From Alphaproteobacteria bacterium (GTDB lineage Bacteria; Pseudomonadota; Alphaproteobacteria; Rhizobiales; JAJFHC01), in NCBI GenBank assembly GCA_021775805.1, contig JAJFHD010000087.1:47155-111154 (forward strand): a stretch of 64,000 nucleotides of DNA, given 5' to 3'. The position numbers and the translations under genes are program-made. Under the pieces are notes generated by a model. That model saw nothing but the letters and a program-made list of their open reading frames with translations. It was not told the DNA's origin and did no database searches. Of the stretch, positions 44,523 through 52,020 are shown piece by piece (position 1 is the stretch's first letter; each line of letters opens with the position of its first letter).

Positions 44523-46256
44523 ATGAGCGCTACAGCTGAAACCGGAATTATCGGTGGCATCGCCGCAAAATTCAGAACCTGTCCGGCAACCGGGCTGAAA
44601 ATCGATCTTGCGGCGGAAAGATTAATCAAGGCAAACGCGGTGGCGGCCATCGTGTTTCTGGCCGTCGGGGGGATTTTTGGCCTTTTGGTGGCCTTGACCC
44701 GCTGGCCGGCAGTTCACCTTCTGTCGTCGGACATGTTCTATCTTGTCCTGACGGCGCATGGCCTGGACGTCCTCCTGGTCTGGATCATATTCTTTGAAAT
44801 GGCGGTGCTCTACTTCGCCTCCGCCATACTCCTCAACTGCCGATTGGCGACGCCGCGCATAGCCTGGGTCGGCTTCGGGCTGATGATGGTCGGTGCGATT
44901 CTGACCAACGTGACCGTGTTGCAGGGCGAAGCCAGCATCATGTTCACCAGTTATGTGCCGATGAAGGCGCCGCCCAACTTCTATCTCGGGCTTATCCTGT
45001 TTGCCGTCGGCGCGCTTCTGGGATGTTTCATCTTCCTCGGCACACTGGTCATCGCCAAGGAAGAAAAGACCTACGAGGGATCGATTCCTCTGGTCACGTT
45101 CGGGGCACTGACCGCGTGCATTATTGCGATATTCACCATCGCCAGCGGCGCGATCATTCTGATCCCCACCTGGTTGTGGGCGCTGGGATACATCAGCCAC
45201 ATCGACACCGTCATGTACAAGCTGGTGTGGTGGGCCATGGGTCACTCGTCACAACAGATCAACATGGCAGCCCAGGTGGCAATCTGGTACGCGATTCCGG
45301 CCATGCTGATGGGGGCGAAGCCGCTGTCCGAGAAAGTCAGCCGCACGGCGTTCCTGATGTACATCCTGTTTCTGCAACTGGCCAGTGCCCACCACATGCT
45401 GGTGGAGCCGGGCATCAGTTCGGAATGGAAGGTCTTCAACACGTCCTATGCGATCTACCTGGCCGTGCTTGGCAGCATGATCCACGGCATGTCGATCCCC
45501 GGTGCGATTGAAGCGGCTCAGCGCCGCAACGGTTTCACCAACGGTGTGTTCGAGTGGCTGCGCCGGGCGCCCTGGAACAATCCGGCCTTTGCCGGGATGT
45601 TCCTGTCGCTGGTGCTGTTCGGCTTCCTGGGCGGGATCTCCGGTGTGGTGCTGGGGACAGAACAGATCAACATCATGCTGCACAATACGCTCTATGTGCC
45701 GGGCCACTTCCACGCAACCGTGGTTGCCGGAACAACCCTGGCCTTCATGGCGATCACCTATCTTCTGGTGCCGCTTATCTTCCAGCGTGAAATCATCTGG
45801 CCGAAACTTGCGAAATGGCAGCCTTATCTGTTCGGACTGGGGGCGGCCGGAATCTCGCTGTTCATGATGGGGGCAGGTACGCTGGGCGTGTCGCGCCGCC
45901 ACTGGGACATTACGTTCGCCGATGCGGCGCTCAGTTTCGATTATCCGCCGGCTGCCTTCCTGATGCTGGCTCTGAACGGTCTGTCGGGCATCATGGCGGC
46001 GATCGGTGGTGGCCTGTTCGTGGTGATCATCGTTGCCAGTGTTTTGTTCGGCAAGAAGGTCGACGGCAGCAATATCGTCGAGGCACTCGGGCCGACACCG
46101 CAGAAGCAGATGAGCGATGCCGTGTCCAGCTATGGCAATGCCGGGACGTTTCATCTGCCAGGCACCTACATTCTGGTGTCGATCTTCTTCACGGCCTTTG
46201 TTCTGTATTACTTCGTGAACTGGAAGTACCTGTCGGAACTCTGGCAAATGGGTTGA
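44523..46256 (+). CDS. Heme-copper reductase subunit I lacking the active-site tyrosine (probable NO reductase)
   Basis: 577 residues, about 14 helices. The six metal-binding histidines are present: H79 (TAHGLDV, low-spin haem), H241 (GHSSQQI), H290-H291 (ASAHHML) for CuB, H395 and H397 (VPGHFHATV). In oxygen reductases the residue four after the first CuB His is the cross-linked Tyr (GHPEVY); here it is Gln (Q245, codon 45255-45257). Loss of that Tyr is a hallmark of nitric oxide reductases, and GHSSQQ recalls non-canonical NorS/eNOR groups. The neighbours (CuA subunit, heme O synthase, SCO/SenC) parallel the norSY-senC arrangement. Automatic pipelines would probably call this cytochrome c oxidase. 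Confidence 0.85.
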   Translation: MSATAETGIIGGIAAKFRTCPATGLKIDLAAERLIKANAVAAIVFLAVGGIFGLLVALTRWPAVHLLSSDMFYLVLTAHGLDVLLVWIIFFEMAVLYFASAILLNCRLATPRIAWVGFGLMMVGAILTNVTVLQGEASIMFTSYVPMKAPPNFYLGLILFAVGALLGCFIFLGTLVIAKEEKTYEGSIPLVTFGALTACIIAIFTIASGAIILIPTWLWALGYISHIDTVMYKLVWWAMGHSSQQINMAAQVAIWYAIPAMLMGAKPLSEKVSRTAFLMYILFLQLASAHHMLVEPGISSEWKVFNTSYAIYLAVLGSMIHGMSIPGAIEAAQRRNGFTNGVFEWLRRAPWNNPAFAGMFLSLVLFGFLGGISGVVLGTEQINIMLHNTLYVPGHFHATVVAGTTLAFMAITYLLVPLIFQREIIWPKLAKWQPYLFGLGAAGISLFMMGAGTLGVSRRHWDITFADAALSFDYPPAAFLMLALNGLSGIMAAIGGGLFVVIIVASVLFGKKVDGSNIVEALGPTPQKQMSDAVSSYGNAGTFHLPGTYILVSIFFTAFVLYYFVNWKYLSELWQMG

Positions 46257-46306
46257 TCCGGACGGTTTTTGATCCGGACAGTGTGCGGGAACCAAGGAGC
46301 GAGCAG

Positions 46307-47200
46307 ATGACCGTTACGACGATGGAGCGCCAGGCGACGATCAACGATGCCATCATGGTGTTCAAGCCCCGCATCGCGGTTGCGATCATGCTCAGTGCCA
46401 TCGGCGGTATAGCGGTTGCCGATGGTCCGTCGCCCGGATTTGTGCCCCTGAGCCTGTTGTCGATTGCGGTATTCCTGGCGGCCGGCAGTGCCGGTGCATT
46501 CAACCAGTGGATCGAGCACGATCTCGACGCCCGCATGAAACGAACCGCCAACCGGCCTTTCGTTACCGGCCAGTTCAAGGCCGGCGCCGGCTGGTTGGCG
46601 GTCATTGTCGGCCTGTTGGCAGGAGCCGTCCTGCTCGCCGGCATTGCGACCAACTGGTGGGCAGCGCTCTACACGTTCCTGGGTGCCTTCACTTACGGTG
46701 TGATCTATACCATGTGGCTTAAGCGGCGCTCATGGACCAACATCGTCATCGGCGGCCTGGCGGGCAGTTTTGCGGTGTTGGCGGGTGCGGCGGCCGTCAA
46801 CCCGGCGATTGGCACGGCAGGCCTTCTGTTGACACTCGTTCTGTTCCTGTGGACGCCGCCGCATTTCTGGAGCCTGGCCATGGTCTCCAGCGAGGATTAT
46901 GAGCGTGCCGGTGTTCCCATGCTTCCCGTTGTCGCCGGCAACCGGCTTTGCGCGTGGGTCATCCTGGCCCATACGGCAGCCCTGTCGCTGATATCGCTTG
47001 TTCCGGTGTTTTACGGCATGGGCCTGGTCTATTTTGGCGGCGCACTCATCGGCGGGGCGCTGTTCACCTGGACCAGTGTCGCTCTTGTGCGTCACCCCGA
47101 CCGCGGCCATGCCCTGAAGAACTTCTTTGCATCACTTCTGCAGCTTTGTCTTCTACTCGGTGCCGCCATTGCGGACCGGGCGATTGGGGTACTTGGATGA
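46307..47200 (+). CDS. ctaB: Protoheme IX farnesyltransferase (heme O synthase)
   Basis: 297 residues from ATG 46307 with SD CAAGGAGCGAG. UbiA-type prenyltransferase: the first Asp-rich motif is NQWIEHDLDARMKRTANRPF near 67-86, and the second region is YTMWLKRRSWTNIVIGGLAG near 134-153. It farnesylates heme b to heme O for heme-copper enzymes. Its presence in this operon suggests that the high-spin haem of the neighbouring subunit I is an O- or A-type haem; no heme A synthase (CtaA) gene is present here. The much longer open frame beginning at 45815 is mostly a shadow of subunit I. Confidence 0.9.
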   Translation: MTVTTMERQATINDAIMVFKPRIAVAIMLSAIGGIAVADGPSPGFVPLSLLSIAVFLAAGSAGAFNQWIEHDLDARMKRTANRPFVTGQFKAGAGWLAVIVGLLAGAVLLAGIATNWWAALYTFLGAFTYGVIYTMWLKRRSWTNIVIGGLAGSFAVLAGAAAVNPAIGTAGLLLTLVLFLWTPPHFWSLAMVSSEDYERAGVPMLPVVAGNRLCAWVILAHTAALSLISLVPVFYGMGLVYFGGALIGGALFTWTSVALVRHPDRGHALKNFFASLLQLCLLLGAAIADRAIGVLG

Positions 47201-48015
47201 GGTTTGTTCTGGGCCTGGTTGCGATTTTGATTGCCGGTGCGCCGGCTCAAGCGTCGCAACAGTCGCCGGAAGATGAAGCAGTCGCCCTGTCGGAGGCTGC
47301 CATCGGCAACGTCCTGCCGCCCCTGGTATTCACGGACATCGAAGGCAAACGGGTCACACTATCGGGGATGCGCGGAAAGCCGGTTCTGGTATCCATGGTT
47401 TATACTGGCTGCACCGACGTCTGCCCCGCAATCATCGAAAACCTGCGACCGGCGATAGAAATCGCCCAGAGTGCCCTCGGTGCGAACAGTTTTGATGTGG
47501 TCACCATCGGTTTCGATACCCGCAACGATTCACCCGCTCGCATGCGGTCCTTTGCCCGGACACGCGGTATCGATCTGCCCAACTGGAAATTTCTGTCCGG
47601 CGACCAGGACACCGTCGAAAAACTCGCCAGTGCCATCGGGTTTTCGATTGTGCCGTCTGCCGGTGGCTTCGATCACATGGCGCAGGTCAGTGTGATTGAT
47701 GCAGACGGCCGGATCTATCAACAGATCATGGGCGGCGTCTTCAACCCACCGGCGATTGTCGAACCCCTGAAGGATCTGTTGTTCGGTCAACGACGGGAGA
47801 TCCTTTCAGTTGCCGGCATCGCACAGCGCATCAAGCTGTTTTGCACGGTTTATAACCCCAATACCGGGCGATACTATTTCAACTATTCCCTGTTTATCGG
47901 CATTGGAATCGGGCTTGCCTGCCTGCTCGCCGTCGCTGCGTGGCTGCTGCGCGAGTTCCGGCTTTCCGGAAAGCCCGTCAAACCCGCCAAGGCCGATGGA
48001 GATGTGCGGGCATGA
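47197..48015 (+). CDS. SCO1/SenC-family copper chaperone with C-terminal membrane anchor
   Basis: 272 residues, ATG overlapping the heme O synthase stop (ATGA). Signal peptide (MRFVLGLVAILIAGAPAQA), thioredoxin-like domain with the copper-binding YTGCTDVCP (CxxxC near 71) and the downstream His in FDHMAQVSV near 165. A second helix (LFIGIGIGLACLLAVAAWLL) lies near the C-terminus, which is unusual because most SCO proteins are anchored at the N-terminus only. It delivers copper to CuA. SenC genes accompany norSY in other bacteria. Confidence 0.9.
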   Translation: MRFVLGLVAILIAGAPAQASQQSPEDEAVALSEAAIGNVLPPLVFTDIEGKRVTLSGMRGKPVLVSMVYTGCTDVCPAIIENLRPAIEIAQSALGANSFDVVTIGFDTRNDSPARMRSFARTRGIDLPNWKFLSGDQDTVEKLASAIGFSIVPSAGGFDHMAQVSVIDADGRIYQQIMGGVFNPPAIVEPLKDLLFGQRREILSVAGIAQRIKLFCTVYNPNTGRYYFNYSLFIGIGIGLACLLAVAAWLLREFRLSGKPVKPAKADGDVRA

Positions 48016-49607
48016 AAGCATTGCGGTTTGCGCTCGGCCGAGGTTTTGATCTGGCCGAGGAGACACTGGCACGGGTTTTTCCGCCGGAATGGAATCCTCT
48101 GCTCAATCTGGGCGCTTTGGGGTTCTTCTTCTACTGGATCATCACCGTCAGCGGCATCTACATCTATATATTCTTTGATACCGGTGTGACCAACGCCTAC
48201 GATTCGATTGAATATATGACCCATGAACAATGGTACCTTGCGGGTGTCATGCGCAGCTTTCACCGCTACGCTTCGGATGCCCTTGTGGTGGTCATGATGA
48301 CTCATCTGGTTCGCGAATTTTCGCGGGACAGGTATCGTGGCGTCCGCTGGTTCAGCTGGGTGACCGGCGTGCCGATCATGGTGATGGTGTTTGTGGCTGG
48401 AATCAGCGGCTATTGGCTGGTCTGGGACCAACTGGCTCAATATGTCGCTATCGTGTCGACCGAATGGCTCGACCTGCTGCCGATCTTCGGAGAGCCGATC
48501 GCGCGCAACTTCATGTCCCCCGATGCGCTTGAGAGCCGGTTCTTCACGCTCATGATTTTCATGCATATCGCGATTCCGCTGATTGCGCTGGCCATATTGT
48601 GGATTCATCTGCAGCGGGTGACGAAGCCGCGCATCAATCCGCCGCGCGGGCTTGCTGTGTCGGTCTTTGTGTCCCTGATCGTGCTGTCGCTGGTTTATCC
48701 GGCGGTCAGCCAGCCACCGGCGGATCTGGCTGTCGTCCCCGGGACGGTCGGCCTTGACTGGTTCTATCTACCGCTTTTTCCTTTACTGCAGGCGCTTCCC
48801 GCGAACGTCACCTGGGGTTCTGCACTGTGTCTGCTGGTCATCATGGTTGCCATGCCGTGGTTGCCGCCCCTGAAACGCGCGCGTACCGCTGAGGTCAACC
48901 TCGCCAACTGCAATGGGTGCTCGCGCTGCCACAACGATTGTCCCTACAATGCGATATCTATGGTGGCCCGCAGCGACGGGACCGCCTTTGAGCGGGAACC
49001 GGTAGTCGACCCGGACCATTGCGTGTCGTGCGGGCTGTGCGCCGGGTCGTGCCCGACATCGATGCCGTTTCGGCGCATGTCCAAGCTGGCGCCAGGGATC
49101 GACATGCCCGACCGCACGATCTCGAGTTTGCGCGACCGGGTCGAGAACGAAGCCAGACGTTTGACGGGAACCGATCGCATCATGGTGTTTGGTTGCGACC
49201 ATGGTCCGGCGCTTTCCAGTGCCGCATCGGCATCCGTGGGTGTTGTTCCCCTGACGTGTGTCGGACAGCTGCCGCCGGCGTTCATCGACTATGTCTTGAG
49301 TCGTGACCTGGCCGATGGCGTCATGCTGACGGGTTGCCGCGAGAATTCGTGCAACGCCCGATTCGGCATCGACTGGACGAAGGAACGGATTGCGGGAACG
49401 CGTGATCCGCATTTGCGCGCCCGGGTGGCGCGCGAGCGGGTTAGAACAACCTGGGCGGGGGCGACAGGCGGCAAACAGCTGCGTGACGCCTTGGAAGTGC
49501 TGGCGGCAGATCTGCGGGATATGCCGCCGACTCACCGTCCGGGCATGAAGCACCGGCTTGCTTCGGCTGCCGAGTCGGCCGTGGCTGCGGAGGCCGCCGA
49601 TGCATAA
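48012..49607 (+). CDS. Cytochrome b / two-[4Fe-4S] ferredoxin / MvhD-like fusion protein
   Basis: 531 residues from ATG 48012, overlapping the SCO stop. Residues 1-285 form a cytochrome b N-terminal-type membrane domain with four haem-ligand histidines, H84 and H98 in one helix and H185 and H199 in another. Residues 300-310 and 337-347 give two CxxCxxCxxxC ferredoxin sites. Residues 388-470 resemble the MvhD/FlpD hydrogenase iron-sulfur domain, with C395, C416, C442 and C447 in GCDHGP, LTCVG and GCRENSC. MvhD normally links electron donors to heterodisulfide reductases. Here it probably moves electrons between a cytoplasmic donor and the membrane or periplasmic haem. Confidence 0.85.
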   Translation: MKALRFALGRGFDLAEETLARVFPPEWNPLLNLGALGFFFYWIITVSGIYIYIFFDTGVTNAYDSIEYMTHEQWYLAGVMRSFHRYASDALVVVMMTHLVREFSRDRYRGVRWFSWVTGVPIMVMVFVAGISGYWLVWDQLAQYVAIVSTEWLDLLPIFGEPIARNFMSPDALESRFFTLMIFMHIAIPLIALAILWIHLQRVTKPRINPPRGLAVSVFVSLIVLSLVYPAVSQPPADLAVVPGTVGLDWFYLPLFPLLQALPANVTWGSALCLLVIMVAMPWLPPLKRARTAEVNLANCNGCSRCHNDCPYNAISMVARSDGTAFEREPVVDPDHCVSCGLCAGSCPTSMPFRRMSKLAPGIDMPDRTISSLRDRVENEARRLTGTDRIMVFGCDHGPALSSAASASVGVVPLTCVGQLPPAFIDYVLSRDLADGVMLTGCRENSCNARFGIDWTKERIAGTRDPHLRARVARERVRTTWAGATGGKQLRDALEVLAADLRDMPPTHRPGMKHRLASAAESAVAAEAADA

Positions 49608-50103
49608 GGTCATGCGATATGCCGGGCAGGGCTTGTTTTTTGCGCTGGTCGCCGCTTTCGTCGGGTACTTTTCGAGCAAACCGACGTACCGCCAGATGTC
49701 AGACGGAATGGCGCAGATCAAACTCAGTTTTGCTCACGGCGCCGCCCGCAAAATCGACTGCAGGAGGTTGTCGTCGAAGGAGATAGCGTTGCTCCCGGCC
49801 AAGGACCGACGCCCCAACACCTGTGCCCGTGAACGCATTCCACTTCATGTTCGCCTGACCGTTGATGGAGAGATACTCTATGAAGAAGAGTTGCCGCCGT
49901 CCGGTCTTTCCAGTGACGGCGCGGCGCGAACGTACCAGAAGTTTGTTGTGCCGGCAGGGGCCCATGTCATCGTTGCGCAATTGCGCGACAGCAAACGCGC
50001 TGTCGGGTTTGATTACGAGACCACCCATCGCACGACACTGTCGCCGCTGCAGAACCTGGCGATTGACTTCAAGGCCGATACCGGTGGTTTTCTGTTCCGA
50101 TAA
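49600..50103 (+). CDS. Membrane-anchored protein of unknown function
   Basis: 167 residues from ATG 49600, overlapping the fusion gene stop by 8 nt. One N-terminal helix (AGQGLFFALVAAFVGYFSS) anchors a periplasmic domain of about 140 residues with a Cys pair (KIDCRRLSSKE and PNTCARERIP) and beta-rich sequence (HVRLTVDGEILYEEELPPSG, ending ...LAIDFKADTGGFLF). I do not recognise the family. The tight coupling to the cytochrome b fusion and the hemerythrin gene suggests an assembly or accessory subunit. Confidence 0.7.
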   Translation: MHKVMRYAGQGLFFALVAAFVGYFSSKPTYRQMSDGMAQIKLSFAHGAARKIDCRRLSSKEIALLPAKDRRPNTCARERIPLHVRLTVDGEILYEEELPPSGLSSDGAARTYQKFVVPAGAHVIVAQLRDSKRAVGFDYETTHRTTLSPLQNLAIDFKADTGGFLFR

Positions 50104-50114
50104 AAGGTGAAGTA

Positions 50115-50513
50115 ATGGCATTACTGCAGTGGCGTTCGGAATTCGAAACCGGCGTGACCGAAGTGGATCACGAGCATCGCGAACTGGTCGAGCTGATCAA
50201 CAGACTGCACGATGAACTGGGTGGCAAGGCACCGAAGGAAACCGTCTCGGACTTTTTGGGTGAAGTGTTTGCCCGCATATCAGCTCATTTTGCGCTGGAG
50301 GAATCGATCATGCGCAAACACGGTTATGATGAGTACGCGGAACACAAGAACGATCACGAAAAGCTGCTCGACGACATTCGCGACATCATGGATGATTTCG
50401 ATGCAGACACGGGTGACGCCTATGAAGAAGCACTGTCAAATGCCGTGCAGCATTGGTTCGTCGATCACTTCAAGACAAAGGATGCGCGGCTCCACAAGAT
50501 GCTTGGTGTGTGA
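50115..50513 (+). CDS. Bacteriohemerythrin
   Basis: 132 residues, ATG 50115 with SD AAAGGTGAAG, 11 nt after the previous stop. The di-iron ligand set is complete: H21 (DHEHREL), H58 and E62 (HFALEES), H77 and H81 (EHKNDHEKL), H118 and D123 (HWFVDHFKTKDARL). Stand-alone hemerythrins bind O2 reversibly and can also bind NO. Being last in the heme-copper operon, it may store, deliver or sense O2 or NO for the reductase (inference). Cytoplasmic, no signal peptide. Confidence 0.93.
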   Translation: MALLQWRSEFETGVTEVDHEHRELVELINRLHDELGGKAPKETVSDFLGEVFARISAHFALEESIMRKHGYDEYAEHKNDHEKLLDDIRDIMDDFDADTGDAYEEALSNAVQHWFVDHFKTKDARLHKMLGV

Positions 50514-50673
50514 ACCGACGATAGACTGCGGGTGTCATTCGGGAAAGGCGTGATCCGGATTGTTAACTTTCGGGTAGCTTTGCGCGCCCATGACGCGACT
50601 AAACTGTTCCGGGACTGACGGAATCTGTATACTGTGGCGCGAACTATCAACGTGTCTGGGATATGTCAGTTTA

Positions 50674-51996
50674 ATGTATGGAAATCAGCCATCTGGTCCG
50701 GGTGTTCGGACTTGCTTGGCCCGTTGTAAAGTGCGTGCGGCTGGTCTGATGACGTTTGCGGTGGCTGTCGTGGCGAATACACTTGTGCTTGCGGACAAGG
50801 AAGTCGACGGCCATGCGGCAACCGTTCAAGCGGCGCCTGTCGCCCTGCAATCCGACTTTGTCGCCAATGTGTGCCGGAAGATCGAGACATCCGCACTTGC
50901 CCACGGCCTGCCGCCGGGGTTTCTTGCAAAACTCATCTGGAAGGAAAGCCGGTTCGATCCGAACGCGATAAGCCCGGCCGGTGCGGAAGGCATTGCACAG
51001 TTCATGCCGGGTACCGCCGCGATATGGAAACTCGAAAATTCCTTCGAACCGATGTCTGCAATTTCGGCGTCCGCACGTTTGCTCGGTTATCTCTCGAAAG
51101 GGTATGGCAATCTGGGGCTGGCGGCGGCGGCCTATAACGCCGGAGAAACCAGGGTCGATAACTGGCGGGCAGGGCGTTCAGGGTTGCCAGCAGAAACGAG
51201 AGGCTACGTCTACTCGATTACCGGTTACAAGGCGAGCAAGTGGAAGAGAGGCAAAACACCGAAGGTCACGTTCGTACTCGACGAAACCCGACCCTTTCAG
51301 GCCGCCTGCAATGAATTCACCCAGTACAGGGCGCCTCTGCAACGGCGGTTTGCCAACACCTACTTCAACAGGGGCCTGGCGCTTGCGAAGAAGAAGGACT
51401 TTGAGAAGGCTCTTATCAGGTACACGGTGGCAATTCGCCTGAAACCGAATTTTCCCCATGCCTATAACAACCGGGGTCTGGTGTACCGACGCATGGGAGA
51501 TTATGAGCGCGCAATTGCCAACTACAGCGTTGCCATCAAACAGAAACCGAACTATGCCGCCGCCTTCAACAATCGTGGATACGCCTATCGCAAGCTGGGT
51601 CGCTATGAAGAGGCGACCAGGGATTACAGCAAGGCCATAAAGTTGAAGGCCGGGTATGTCGCGGCCCATTTCAATCGGGGCTTTGCCAAACGAAAGCTCG
51701 GGCGGTTCAAGGAAGCCATTGTCGATTTCAATCGTGTTGTGAAGCAGCAGCCAAAACATGCCCTTGCCCTCTACAATCGGGCGCTGACTCATATCGAAAT
51801 CGGAAACACCGCGAGAGCCCGAAAGGATCTCGACAGGGCTATTTCGGCAAACGCCAAGTTTGCCAAGGCCTACTACCGCCGCGCCGCTCTGATGCTTCAC
51901 CTTGGCAAGCCGAAGCTGGCGCGCCGAGACTATCAAAAATCCGTAGCACTCAACGCACGGTTTGGACGCGAGCAATACAAAAGACTGTTTGAATAG
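50674..51996 (+). CDS. Lytic transglycosylase fused to TPR repeats
   Basis: 440 residues from ATG 50674; an N-terminal hydrophobic segment (AGLMTFAVAVVANTLVLA) serves as signal or anchor. The SLT domain has the catalytic Glu in LIWKESRFDPNAISPAGAEG then IAQFMPGT, and AAAYNAGETRVDNWR. From about residue 225 to the end are six TPR units (NRGLALAKKKDFEKALIRYT and similar). It cleaves peptidoglycan in the periplasm and may recruit a partner via the TPRs. A TATACT box at 50628-50633 suggests its own promoter. It converges on the multihaem operon, which may need local wall remodelling. Confidence 0.87.
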   Translation: MYGNQPSGPGVRTCLARCKVRAAGLMTFAVAVVANTLVLADKEVDGHAATVQAAPVALQSDFVANVCRKIETSALAHGLPPGFLAKLIWKESRFDPNAISPAGAEGIAQFMPGTAAIWKLENSFEPMSAISASARLLGYLSKGYGNLGLAAAAYNAGETRVDNWRAGRSGLPAETRGYVYSITGYKASKWKRGKTPKVTFVLDETRPFQAACNEFTQYRAPLQRRFANTYFNRGLALAKKKDFEKALIRYTVAIRLKPNFPHAYNNRGLVYRRMGDYERAIANYSVAIKQKPNYAAAFNNRGYAYRKLGRYEEATRDYSKAIKLKAGYVAAHFNRGFAKRKLGRFKEAIVDFNRVVKQQPKHALALYNRALTHIEIGNTARARKDLDRAISANAKFAKAYYRRAALMLHLGKPKLARRDYQKSVALNARFGREQYKRLFE

Positions 51997-52020
51997 CCGT
52001 CCGCCAACGGCAGGGCGTTG

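Noticed and set aside
44523..46256. Ordinary ba3-type cytochrome c oxidase
   Set aside because: The catalytic Tyr is replaced by Gln at residue 245, so an O2-reducing function is doubtful despite the CuA subunit.
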